From: Rhizobium bangladeshense
GTDB lineage: Bacteria; Pseudomonadota; Alphaproteobacteria; Rhizobiales; Rhizobiaceae
NCBI RefSeq assembly: GCF_001662075.1
Contig: NZ_LYPL01000015.1
Span: 62,001-126,000, forward strand
Direction: 5' to 3'
Length of the DNA stretch: 64,000 bases
Below, piece by piece: positions 36,061 to 43,744 of this stretch. A model generated the notes under the pieces. It saw only the letters and a program-made list of their open reading frames with translations. It searched no databases and was not told the origin of the DNA. Position numbers and translations under genes: made by a program. The stretch's first letter is position 1, and the number at the start of each line of letters is the position of its first letter.

Positions 36061-37251
36061 ATGATGAAGATCGACCGCATGCGAGTGTTCATGACCCGCG
36101 ACAAGGACCGCCCCCGCGTGATCGTCGCACTCGACACCGATGATGGGCTGACGGGCTGGGGCGAATGCTACAATCACGGCCCCGACAAGGCGCTGCCGCC
36201 GCTGCTCGATTATCTCTACGGCTTTCTCTCCGGCCAGGATCCGACACGCGTCGATTATCTCGTCAACCTGCTGATCCAGCAAAGCCGCTTCCCGCCGGGC
36301 GCACTCGGCCTTGCTGCGATTTCCGCGCTCGACCACTGCCTGTGGGATCTGGCGGCCAAGGCCGCGAATGTCCCCGTCTACAAGCTGCTGGGTGGCGAGG
36401 TGCGCGATCGCATCAAGGTCTATGCGGGAGTCTACACCGCGCCGGACGCACCTGCCGCCCGCGACGAGTTCGACCGACTGAAGGAGGAATGGGGTTTCAC
36501 CGCCTTCAAGCTCAGCCCTTGGCGCATCGATATGCACTCCCATCGCTGGGGCAATGTCGTGAAGGCCTCGGCCGATTATTTCCGCTCGCTTCGCGAGACG
36601 GTCAGCGATGAATACGAGATCGCCTTCGACGCGCATGCCAAAATCTTCGAGCCGATCGCGGCAAGACAGCTCGGCAATGCGCTGGCGCCCTATGATCCGT
36701 TGTTCTACGAAGAGCCGCTGCGTCCTGAGAATATCGAGGCCTGGGGCGATCTGAAGCAGGGGCTCAACTGCGTGCTCGCGACCGGCGAGTCGCTCTATAA
36801 CAGGAACGAATTCCTGCGGCTGCTGCAGGTCAAGGGCGCCGACCTGATCCAGCCGGATATCTGCGTCGTCGGCGGCATCAGCGAAATGCGTCGCATCGCT
36901 ACGCTCGCCGAAGCCTATTTCGTCGGCGTCGCGCCGCACAATCCGATGGGGCCGCTGGCGACGGCAGTCAATGTGCATTTTTCGGCCGCCGCCCAGAATT
37001 TCCGCATCCTCGAATACCGGTTGCCAAAGGGCCAGGCCTATGTTTATGGCGGCCTCGATATCGAGAAGCGGCAGGGGGAAACGCGCTACGTCGTCGATCC
37101 CTATCTGCCGAAGAACGGCTATCTCGAGCTGCGCCCAGACCGGCCCGGCTGGGGCGTCGAGATGGACGAGAAGGCAATGGAGGAGGAAGGGTATATCCAC
37201 TGGCAGCGGCGGGTGCCGAAGCGGCCGGATGGGTCTTACGCCTTCGCTTAG
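36061..37251 (+). CDS. Enolase-superfamily sugar-acid dehydratase, second copy
   Basis: 396 residues; the start is ATG ATG at 36061/36064 with AAGGA upstream. The motifs are a barrel Lys in AFKLSPW, metal ligands IAFDAHAKI (Asp), FYEEPLRPEN (Glu) and ATGESLYNRNEF (Glu), and a His in VAPHNPMGPLAT. It is divergent in sequence from its neighbour, so the two probably act on different acid sugars (for example aldarate and aldonate) or one is an epimerase/cycloisomerase. Last gene of the rightward operon. Confidence 0.85.
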   Translation: MMKIDRMRVFMTRDKDRPRVIVALDTDDGLTGWGECYNHGPDKALPPLLDYLYGFLSGQDPTRVDYLVNLLIQQSRFPPGALGLAAISALDHCLWDLAAKAANVPVYKLLGGEVRDRIKVYAGVYTAPDAPAARDEFDRLKEEWGFTAFKLSPWRIDMHSHRWGNVVKASADYFRSLRETVSDEYEIAFDAHAKIFEPIAARQLGNALAPYDPLFYEEPLRPENIEAWGDLKQGLNCVLATGESLYNRNEFLRLLQVKGADLIQPDICVVGGISEMRRIATLAEAYFVGVAPHNPMGPLATAVNVHFSAAAQNFRILEYRLPKGQAYVYGGLDIEKRQGETRYVVDPYLPKNGYLELRPDRPGWGVEMDEKAMEEEGYIHWQRRVPKRPDGSYAFA

Positions 37252-37440
37252 AGACGCCGCTCAAAAAAATCGGGACTGGCCGCTGCCGCATGGCGGTAGC
37301 CATTTCCTGGTTGTCAGGCGACACCGACGTTATGCGTTGTTGTGGCATTCTCCAACATCTCGCATGTTCGAAGGGCCTGTCAGCTGAGTGCAGGCGACTG
37401 ATCGCCGACGAAAGCGTTGGCGGGCCCGAGCCTTTCCCTG

Positions 37441-37578
37441 GCACCGATAATCCGCCCGAATTATCTTTTGACCGTCGGCGATCGGATGGTCGCGGCGAAA
37501 TCGGTCAGGCATGGCCGCTGGCTGATGGAAGCCGCCGCCATTCGCAAATTCCGGCCGCAGGAGATGCAAAAACAAAGG
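37441..37578 (+). pseudogene. Scar of a GMC-family oxidoreductase C-terminus
   Basis: The 378 bases from 37252 to 37629 contain no intact gene. In frame with 37417, residues read PIIRPNYLLTVGDRMVAAKS and then RKFRPQEM. Intact GMC oxidoreductases (choline or alcohol dehydrogenase type) carry IRPNYLSTxxDRRVAxxxIRLTR and RYRPEE in their substrate-binding C-terminal domain. The catalytic His region and FAD domain are absent, so this is a decayed fragment. Assignment relies on that motif alone. Confidence 0.5.
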
Positions 37579-37629
37579 GATGGTGCAGTTCTGCGCTTCC
37601 GCTGAAATCTGAACTGCGCTCGATCTAGT

Positions 37630-38553
37630 CTAAAGCGTCCAGTCATCCCGATTTTGGACTTCGGCAGTTTTGTCCTCGCGGCAAATCGTTTCCAGCGCCA
37701 ACGAGGCCCGGCTGGAGTGTCTTTGTTTGTGCCGCAGGATTGCGAACTGGCGGGACGGCAAAGGAAAGCGCGCCTTTACCAACAGCCCCTGCATCAAGAG
37801 CGGCGCGGCCACGGCGCCGGAAACGACCGTTGCGCAAAGGCCTTCTCTTGCTGCCGATATGACGGCTTCGTTCGATGGCAGCTCAAGTGCGACAGTCAGA
37901 TCTGCGGGGCCGATGCCGAGATTTGAAATCGCCGCCTCGAAAGCCGACCGGGTTCCGGACCCTCTTTCCCGCATTACCCATTTCGTGCCCGAAACCAGCT
38001 CCGCCGCAGCGATCGGTTTGCCACGCGCCCAGGGGTGGCGCGGACCGACGACGACAAGGAGTTCGTCCTCGGCAAGCGGCTGAACATTCAGCGCCGGCTC
38101 ATCAACGCTGCCTTCGACGAAACCGACTTCCGCCAATCCATCGAGAACCGCTTTTGCCGCCGTGGCGGTATTGCCGATCATCAGCTTCAACTCGATGCCC
38201 GGATAGCGGTTCTTGAAACGCATCAGCATCGCTGGCAGCCAATAGCTTGCGATCGTCTGACTGGCAAAAACAACGAGCTCACCCTTTTGCAGGCCGCCGA
38301 GATCGGACAGGACGAGCGCTGCGGCTTTTGCGCGCGAGAGTGTGGCTCTTGCCTCCCCCAGAAACACCCGCCCTTCATATGTCAGTTCTATGCGGCGTCC
38401 GACACGGTGAAAAAGCTCGACGCCATAGGAGGCCTCGAGATTGCGGATGGCGGAACTGACGGCTGATGGCGTGAGGCCTATCGCCGAGGCGGCGTTGGTC
38501 AGGTGCTCGCGTTCAGCAACCGCGACGAAAATGGAGAGCTGTTCGAAGGTCAT
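37630..38553 (-). CDS. LysR-family transcriptional regulator
   Basis: 307 residues from ATG 38553, chosen because LTR proteins begin MTFEQLxIFVAVAE. The winged helix is at residues 2-60 (HLTNAASAIGLTPSAVSSAI), and the effector domain follows. It is divergent from the YeiH-type exporter at 38654, the classic target arrangement of LysR proteins, and the 100-base gap is AT-rich (TCGATTTTGTCGAATGAATC) with T-N11-A type candidates. In E. coli the analogous pair is YeiE and YeiH. Confidence 0.9.
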   Translation of the reverse strand: MTFEQLSIFVAVAEREHLTNAASAIGLTPSAVSSAIRNLEASYGVELFHRVGRRIELTYEGRVFLGEARATLSRAKAAALVLSDLGGLQKGELVVFASQTIASYWLPAMLMRFKNRYPGIELKLMIGNTATAAKAVLDGLAEVGFVEGSVDEPALNVQPLAEDELLVVVGPRHPWARGKPIAAAELVSGTKWVMRERGSGTRSAFEAAISNLGIGPADLTVALELPSNEAVISAAREGLCATVVSGAVAAPLLMQGLLVKARFPLPSRQFAILRHKQRHSSRASLALETICREDKTAEVQNRDDWTL

Positions 38554-38653
38554 AAGAAAATCGTTCGATTTTGTCGAATGAATCATATTAATCTATTCAA
38601 TAGAAGTCGACAATTGGGTGTGGGACAGTGGAGCATTCCACAAGGTCTTGCCT

Positions 38654-39679
38654 ATGTTCGTTTCCGTCTCACGTTCCGCGTGGCTTCCTGCTGTCCTGCC
38701 GGGACTTTTCCTTTGCGCGGCAGTCACGCTCATTGCGCAGTTGGTCGGGCAGTTGCAGCTGATGATTTTCGGCGCGCACTGGATCGAGAGCCTCGTGCTG
38801 GCCATTCTGATCGGCACTGCCGTGCGCTCCTCGGTCCGTCTTCCGGAGACTTTCACTCCAGGCATACACTTCGCCGCCAAGACGCTTCTCGAGATTGCCG
38901 TCGTTTTGCTGGGCGCCTCGCTCAGCGCGGCTGCCATCCGGCAGGCCGGATTGCCGCTTGTCGGCGGAATTGCCCCCCTGGTTGCTCTGTCCCTGGCCGG
39001 CAGCTTTCTGATCGGGCGGCTATTGGGGCTGTCGACCGACCTAGCGACCTTGGTTGCGTGCGGCAACTCGATCTGCGGAAATTCTGCGATTGCCGCTGCA
39101 GCCCCTGTCATCGGCGCCAAACCCGACGATATCGCTGCCTCGATAGCCTTTACCGCGTTGCTCGGCGTTGGTGCGGTGCTGGCGCTGCCGCTTCTGCACC
39201 TGCTCCTGGGCCTCAGCACCGTACAATATGGCGTCTTCGCAGGACTGACAGCCTATGCCGTGCCGCAGGTATTGGCAGCCACGGCCTCTGCCGGAGCCGT
39301 CAGCACCCAGGTAGGCACGCTCGTCAAGCTGATCCGCGTGATGATGCTCGGACCCGTCATTTTTGTGCTCGGCGCAGTTCATGGCCGGCGTCCCGGTGGC
39401 TCCGCATTCAATCTCCGCCATGTTCTGCCATGGTTCATCCTCGGTTTTGCAGCCATGGCGACGCTTCGCTCCTTTGACGCGATTCCGGCACCGCTGCTGA
39501 CCGGGATGTCGGCTGTCTCCGCCGCTTTTACCGTCACCGCCATGGCCGCGTTAGGCCTCTCCGTCGATGTGAGATCCGTCGCCCATACCGGCGGCCGGGT
39601 CCTTGCAGCGGCGGCACTGTCGCTGCTGGCTCTGGCGGCTCTTGGGCTTTGCTTGATGGCACTGCTTGACATCGGCTGA
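38654..39679 (+). CDS. YeiH/UPF0324 family putative sulfate/sulfite exporter
   Basis: 341 residues from ATG 38654 with AAGG upstream. Ten or so membrane segments; family hallmarks are LVLAILIGTAVR, TLLEIAVVLLGASLS, LVACGNSICGNSAIAAAAPVI and VPQVLAATASAG. The UPF0324 family has been proposed to export sulfite or related anions. Divergent from a LysR regulator, which probably controls it. The next gene begins 99 bases later under a separate operator. Confidence 0.88.
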   Translation: MFVSVSRSAWLPAVLPGLFLCAAVTLIAQLVGQLQLMIFGAHWIESLVLAILIGTAVRSSVRLPETFTPGIHFAAKTLLEIAVVLLGASLSAAAIRQAGLPLVGGIAPLVALSLAGSFLIGRLLGLSTDLATLVACGNSICGNSAIAAAAPVIGAKPDDIAASIAFTALLGVGAVLALPLLHLLLGLSTVQYGVFAGLTAYAVPQVLAATASAGAVSTQVGTLVKLIRVMMLGPVIFVLGAVHGRRPGGSAFNLRHVLPWFILGFAAMATLRSFDAIPAPLLTGMSAVSAAFTVTAMAALGLSVDVRSVAHTGGRVLAAAALSLLALAALGLCLMALLDIG

Positions 39680-39743
39680 TCGAGGCGATTTGCCCAAAAT
39701 ACCGGCAAAGATTCCGGTTGCCTTCGAAACGATCAGCGGGTAG

Positions 39744-39757
39744 CCTGTATATACAGG
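39744..39757. promoter_or_regulatory. Candidate HutC-type operator, perfect 14-bp palindrome
   Basis: CCTGTATATACAGG is its own reverse complement and contains GTATATAC, matching the HutC-subfamily consensus GTnTAnAC. It ends 21 bases before the first gene of the long operon that encodes the HutC-type regulator at 42977. I saw no second copy inside the operon. Confidence 0.65.
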
Positions 39758-39778
39758 TCGGTCGCAAACAAGGTCGTC

Positions 39779-41329
39779 ATGCGGGTCATCTCTTCACAGC
39801 AAGCTGCGGATCTCCTCGAGGACGGGATGACTGTCGCTGCTTCGGGTTTTGGAGGATGCTGCCATCCCGAGGCCATCACAGCTGCTGTCGAGGACCGTTT
39901 CATCGCCTCTGGAAAACCCCGCAATCTAACGCTCTTGTTTGCTGCCAGTACAGGCGATCGTCATACGCGCGGCATGGGGCACTTCGGCTATGAAGGCCTC
40001 GTCGCCTGCGTGATTGCCGGGGGATGGCGGGGAACGCCGCGCCTTGGCAGGCTGGCGATCGAGGAGAAAATCGAGGCGCATTGCTGGCCGCAAGGCGTCA
40101 TCGCGCAGCTCTATCGCGCGATTGCCGCCGGTCAGCCTGGGGTGATCACCCATATCGGGCTCGGCTCTTTCATGGACCCGCTGCATGGCGGCGGCCGCAT
40201 GAATGCGACGACGCCGCGCGCGCTTGTCGAGCGTGTGTCGCTGCGCGGCAAAGAATGGCTGCTTTATCCTTCGATGCCGCTCGACTGCGTGCTTTTGCGC
40301 GGAACGACGGCCGACGAAGACGGCAACATCACCCTCGAGGACGAAGCCTTTCCGCTCGACGTGCTCGCCATGGCCCAAGCAGGCCGAAACTCCGGCGGTA
40401 TCGTCATCGTGCAGGTCAAGCGGATTGCCGAACGCGGCTCGCTGCCGCCGGGCGATGTTCGCATCCCGGCGGCGCTAGTCGATTATGTCGTCGTCTGCGA
40501 AAATCCGGCCCAGCACGGCGTCAGCTTCGCCGAAACGGACAATATCGCCTATACCGGGCGCGTCCGGATGGCGGTGAGCCGTTTGCAGCCGGCGCCGCTG
40601 TCGGCCGATAAGATTATTCAGCGCCGTGCTTTCCTGGAACTGGCGACGCTCCATCGCCCGACGATCAACCTCGGCATCGGCATTGCGGCCGGGATCGGCC
40701 GCATCGCCAGCGAAGAGGGATTCGATGATAATACGGTGACGATCGAATCCGGCGTCATCGGCGGCGTACCGGCCGAGGAGCTGTCCTTCGGCGCCGCCGT
40801 TAATCCGACCGCTATCATCCCACAGGCATCGCAGTTCGATTTTTACGACGGCGGCGGCCTCGATATCGCCTTTCTCGGCATGGCCGAGGTGGATAGGTGT
40901 GGTGCGGTCAATGTCAGCCGCTTCAACAATTCCATCGTTGGCGTCGGTGGCTTCACCAATATCTCGCAGACGGCGGGGCGTGTTGTCTATCTCGGCGCAT
41001 TTTCGGCCGGCGGCGCGGAAATTGCGGTTGCCGACGGCAGGCTCGACATCATCCGGGACGGCAGAGTTTGCAAGATCGTCGACCATGTCGACCAGATCAG
41101 TTCGAGCCCGGCCTTTGCGCCGGAAGGGCAGACACAGCTCGTCGTCACCGAGCGGGCGGTCTTTCAAGTGATCGACGGATGCCTGACGCTGACGGAGTTT
41201 GCCCCCGGCATCGATCTCGCCGCCCATGTTCTCGACCGCCTGCCGAAGGGCGTCGCTGTGTCGGACCAACTGAAACAGATGGACGCGCGCCTGTTTTCCA
41301 CCCGCGCCATGAAGGACTTTGCCCCATGA
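39779..41329 (+). CDS. Acyl-CoA:acetate/3-ketoacid CoA-transferase (fused alpha-beta)
   Basis: 516 residues, ATG 39779. Family I CoA-transferase with both halves fused: the N-terminal half has GMTVAASGFGGCCHPEAI, and the C-terminal half has INLGIGIAAGIGRIA and the catalytic glutamate in VTIESGVIGGVP. Proteins of this size resemble propionate CoA-transferase/YdiF. It would load CoA onto a carboxylic acid, here probably an acrylate produced by the lyase at 43741. First gene of the operon behind the palindromic operator; the next gene overlaps by ATGA. Confidence 0.88.
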   Translation: MRVISSQQAADLLEDGMTVAASGFGGCCHPEAITAAVEDRFIASGKPRNLTLLFAASTGDRHTRGMGHFGYEGLVACVIAGGWRGTPRLGRLAIEEKIEAHCWPQGVIAQLYRAIAAGQPGVITHIGLGSFMDPLHGGGRMNATTPRALVERVSLRGKEWLLYPSMPLDCVLLRGTTADEDGNITLEDEAFPLDVLAMAQAGRNSGGIVIVQVKRIAERGSLPPGDVRIPAALVDYVVVCENPAQHGVSFAETDNIAYTGRVRMAVSRLQPAPLSADKIIQRRAFLELATLHRPTINLGIGIAAGIGRIASEEGFDDNTVTIESGVIGGVPAEELSFGAAVNPTAIIPQASQFDFYDGGGLDIAFLGMAEVDRCGAVNVSRFNNSIVGVGGFTNISQTAGRVVYLGAFSAGGAEIAVADGRLDIIRDGRVCKIVDHVDQISSSPAFAPEGQTQLVVTERAVFQVIDGCLTLTEFAPGIDLAAHVLDRLPKGVAVSDQLKQMDARLFSTRAMKDFAP

Positions 41330-42132
41330 AAATCAATGGAGCCGTCATCATCGTCACGGGCTCCGCAACAGGCGTCGGGGCTGCATGCGTGAAGCAGTTC
41401 GCCGAGGGCGGTGCGCGGGTGGTGGTCAATTACAGTCGCAGCAAGAAAGAGGCCGATGAAACGGCCGATATCTGCCGCAGCCTGGGCGCGCAGGTCGAGA
41501 TCGTCCAGGCCGACGTTGCCGACGATGCGGCCTGCCGCCGGATGGTCGCGACGGCCGTCAACCGGTGGGGTCGGCTCGACGCCCTGGTGAACAATGCCGC
41601 AACTACGGTCAAATCGGATCCTTTCGATCTCGAGACATTGTCGGCCGCAGATTTTCAGAGCGTTTTCGGCGTCAATGTCATCGGTGCCTATCAGATGTGC
41701 CGGGCGGCGGTGCCTGCCATGCGTGACAGCGGCGGCGGTGCGATCGTCAATGTCTCATCCAACGTTGCCTTTACGGGCGGCGGCAGTTCGCTTGCCTATA
41801 CGGCCTCCAAGGGCGCGCTCAATGCGCTGACAATGGCGCTAGCGCGCACCTGCGGTCCCGATATCCGGGTGAACGCGGTTTGCCCCGGCATCATCGATAC
41901 GCGCTGGATGCGCGACACGCTCGGGCCGGATGCCTATGGAGCCATTGCCAAGCGATTTTCGGAAACCGCGCCGCTCGGCCGGGTCGCGACACCGGACGAC
42001 GTTGCCGGCGCTATTGTCTGGCTTGTTCAGGGTGCAGACTTCGTTACCGGCGAATTGCTGTCCGTTGACGGCGGCGTCCGCCTGTCCGGTGGCGTTCGCA
42101 AATCCGCGACATCCGGGGGCGCCGCATCGTGA
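41326..42132 (+). CDS. SDR-family oxidoreductase
   Basis: 268 residues, ATG 41326. The NAD(P)-binding motif is VTGSATGVGAA, the NNAATTVK region follows, and the catalytic residues are in NVSSNVAFTGGGSS (Ser) and AYTASKGAL (Tyr-x3-Lys). The C-terminal FVTGELLSVDGG is typical of the classical FabG-like group. In the operon it would oxidise the 3-hydroxyacyl-CoA made by the MaoC-type hydratase. Overlaps on both sides are 4 bases, so translation is coupled. Confidence 0.88.
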   Translation: MKINGAVIIVTGSATGVGAACVKQFAEGGARVVVNYSRSKKEADETADICRSLGAQVEIVQADVADDAACRRMVATAVNRWGRLDALVNNAATTVKSDPFDLETLSAADFQSVFGVNVIGAYQMCRAAVPAMRDSGGGAIVNVSSNVAFTGGGSSLAYTASKGALNALTMALARTCGPDIRVNAVCPGIIDTRWMRDTLGPDAYGAIAKRFSETAPLGRVATPDDVAGAIVWLVQGADFVTGELLSVDGGVRLSGGVRKSATSGGAAS

Positions 42133-42980
42133 CGCTGTCGGCCCAATCCATCCTCGACTTCCCGGTGCCGCAAGCAACACATGTGGTCACCGCAAGAGAT
42201 GCCATCCTTTACGCGCTTTCGGTTGGCTACGGCTCCAACGCGCTCGACGAAAAGGCGCTGAGCTATGTCTATGAGCGCGATCTCGTGACTGCGCCGACCC
42301 TTGCCAATATCATAGCGCATCCAGGACCATGGATGCAGCAGACGGGCGTCGACTGGGCGCGTCTCGTGCACTCCGAACATCGCCTGACGATCCACCGCCC
42401 GGTCCCACTCGATGTGCGACTGATCTCTCGCTCACGCGTCCTCTCGGTAGTCGATCGCGGCGTTGAAAAGGGAATGTTCGTCAGCTTCGAGCGCCTGATC
42501 ACAACCGCGGACGGGGGTGAGCCGATCGCGACGATCGTCCAGACGAATGCGTGCCGCGGCGACGGTGGATGCGGTTCGGCGGGATCTGCGCCTGAACCTT
42601 TGCCCAAGGTCCCGGACGGAGAGCCGGACATCGAATTCAATGTCGACATACCGGCAAACGCCGCTCTCATCTACCGCCTGAACGGTGATCTCAATCCGCT
42701 GCATGTCGACCCGCAGGCAGCGAGCAGAAGCGGCTTTGACCGGCCGATCCTGCATGGGCTGTGCAGCTTCGGCCACGCGGGCTACGCCATTGTCGCTGCC
42801 ATCGATCCAGGCATGGCTACTAACTTGAGCGCGATCGCGGCGCGTTTCAGCGCGCCGATCTTTCCCGGGGAAAGGATCACCCTGCAGATATGGCACAACG
42901 GCGCCGAGATTCGCTTCAGGGGGCTCGTTGCTTCGCGGGGCGCTATCATCCTCGACAACGGCTTGGCGAGGTTGTCATGA
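42129..42980 (+). CDS. MaoC-type (R)-specific enoyl-CoA hydratase
   Basis: 283 residues beginning GTG 42129 (GTGA overlap). Two hot-dog domains; the second has the hydratase-2 motif YRLNGDLNPLHVDP followed by GFDRPILHGLCSFG, with catalytic Asp and His intact. The enzyme adds water to a 2-enoyl-CoA. Together with the CoA transferase and SDR before it, this gives a beta-oxidation-like sequence for an acrylate-type product. Length is normal for eukaryotic-type two-domain hydratase 2 fragments. Confidence 0.87.
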   Translation: MTLSAQSILDFPVPQATHVVTARDAILYALSVGYGSNALDEKALSYVYERDLVTAPTLANIIAHPGPWMQQTGVDWARLVHSEHRLTIHRPVPLDVRLISRSRVLSVVDRGVEKGMFVSFERLITTADGGEPIATIVQTNACRGDGGCGSAGSAPEPLPKVPDGEPDIEFNVDIPANAALIYRLNGDLNPLHVDPQAASRSGFDRPILHGLCSFGHAGYAIVAAIDPGMATNLSAIAARFSAPIFPGERITLQIWHNGAEIRFRGLVASRGAIILDNGLARLS

Positions 42981-43744
42981 CGAAAGCGGTCAAACCGGTC
43001 TCCGGCGAGGCACGCCATTATATCAGGATCAAGGAGCAGATCCTGGCCGACATCGCCGAGGGCAAGCTGCAGCCGGGAGACCGGGTATCTTCCGAAAGCG
43101 AACTGGTGGCGGCATTCGGCGTCAGCCGAATGACGGCGAACCGGGCGCTGCGGGAATTGATGTTCGAGGGCGTTCTCAAACGATCCGCCGGGATCGGAAC
43201 ATTCGTGTCGCCAAAGCACCTCGATGTCGATCTGCTTCAAATTCGCAACATAGCCGACGAAATATTGGAGCGGGGGCACACGCACAAGGCGGTGGTGGTC
43301 AAGGCCGGCTTGATGAAGGCGGATGCCAATGTCGCCGACGCGCTCGAACTGACCCTCGGCGCAGAAGTGATGCATTCGCTGATCGTGCACGTGGAAAACG
43401 GCCAGCCCATTCAGGTCGAGGAGCGCTACGTCAATCCGCTGGTCGCGCCGAACTATCTGTCGGCCGACTTCGGCAGAATGACACCGCACGAATATCTGAC
43501 GAAGGTCGCACCGATAACGGCGTTCGAACATATCGTCCAGGCCGTCAAACCGGATAGGGCCATCCGCAAATATCTCGGCCTGAAGAATGATCACCCTTGC
43601 CTGCGCGTCTTTCGAAGAACCTGGTCGGGCGAGGCCGTCGTCACCTGCGCGCTGTTATACTATCCCGGCGCTCAATATCGGCTGGAAGCACGGTCCAGCA
43701 AGGGTCCCTCTAAGCCCGTCGCCATTCTCGGAGAGAAACAGTGA
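42977..43744 (+). CDS. GntR-family regulator, HutC subfamily
   Basis: 255 residues, ATG 42977. The winged helix (residues 10-80) has RVSSESELVAAFGVSRMTANRA and GIGTFVSP; the UTRA effector domain has HSLIVHVENGQPIQVEERYV and the C-terminal FRRTWSGEAVVTCALLYYPG. HutC repressors respond to urocanate. A urocanate-like acrylate from the neighbouring lyase would be a natural inducer. The gene sits inside the operon it probably represses through the palindrome at 39744. Confidence 0.9.
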   Translation: MTKAVKPVSGEARHYIRIKEQILADIAEGKLQPGDRVSSESELVAAFGVSRMTANRALRELMFEGVLKRSAGIGTFVSPKHLDVDLLQIRNIADEILERGHTHKAVVVKAGLMKADANVADALELTLGAEVMHSLIVHVENGQPIQVEERYVNPLVAPNYLSADFGRMTPHEYLTKVAPITAFEHIVQAVKPDRAIRKYLGLKNDHPCLRVFRRTWSGEAVVTCALLYYPGAQYRLEARSSKGPSKPVAILGEKQ

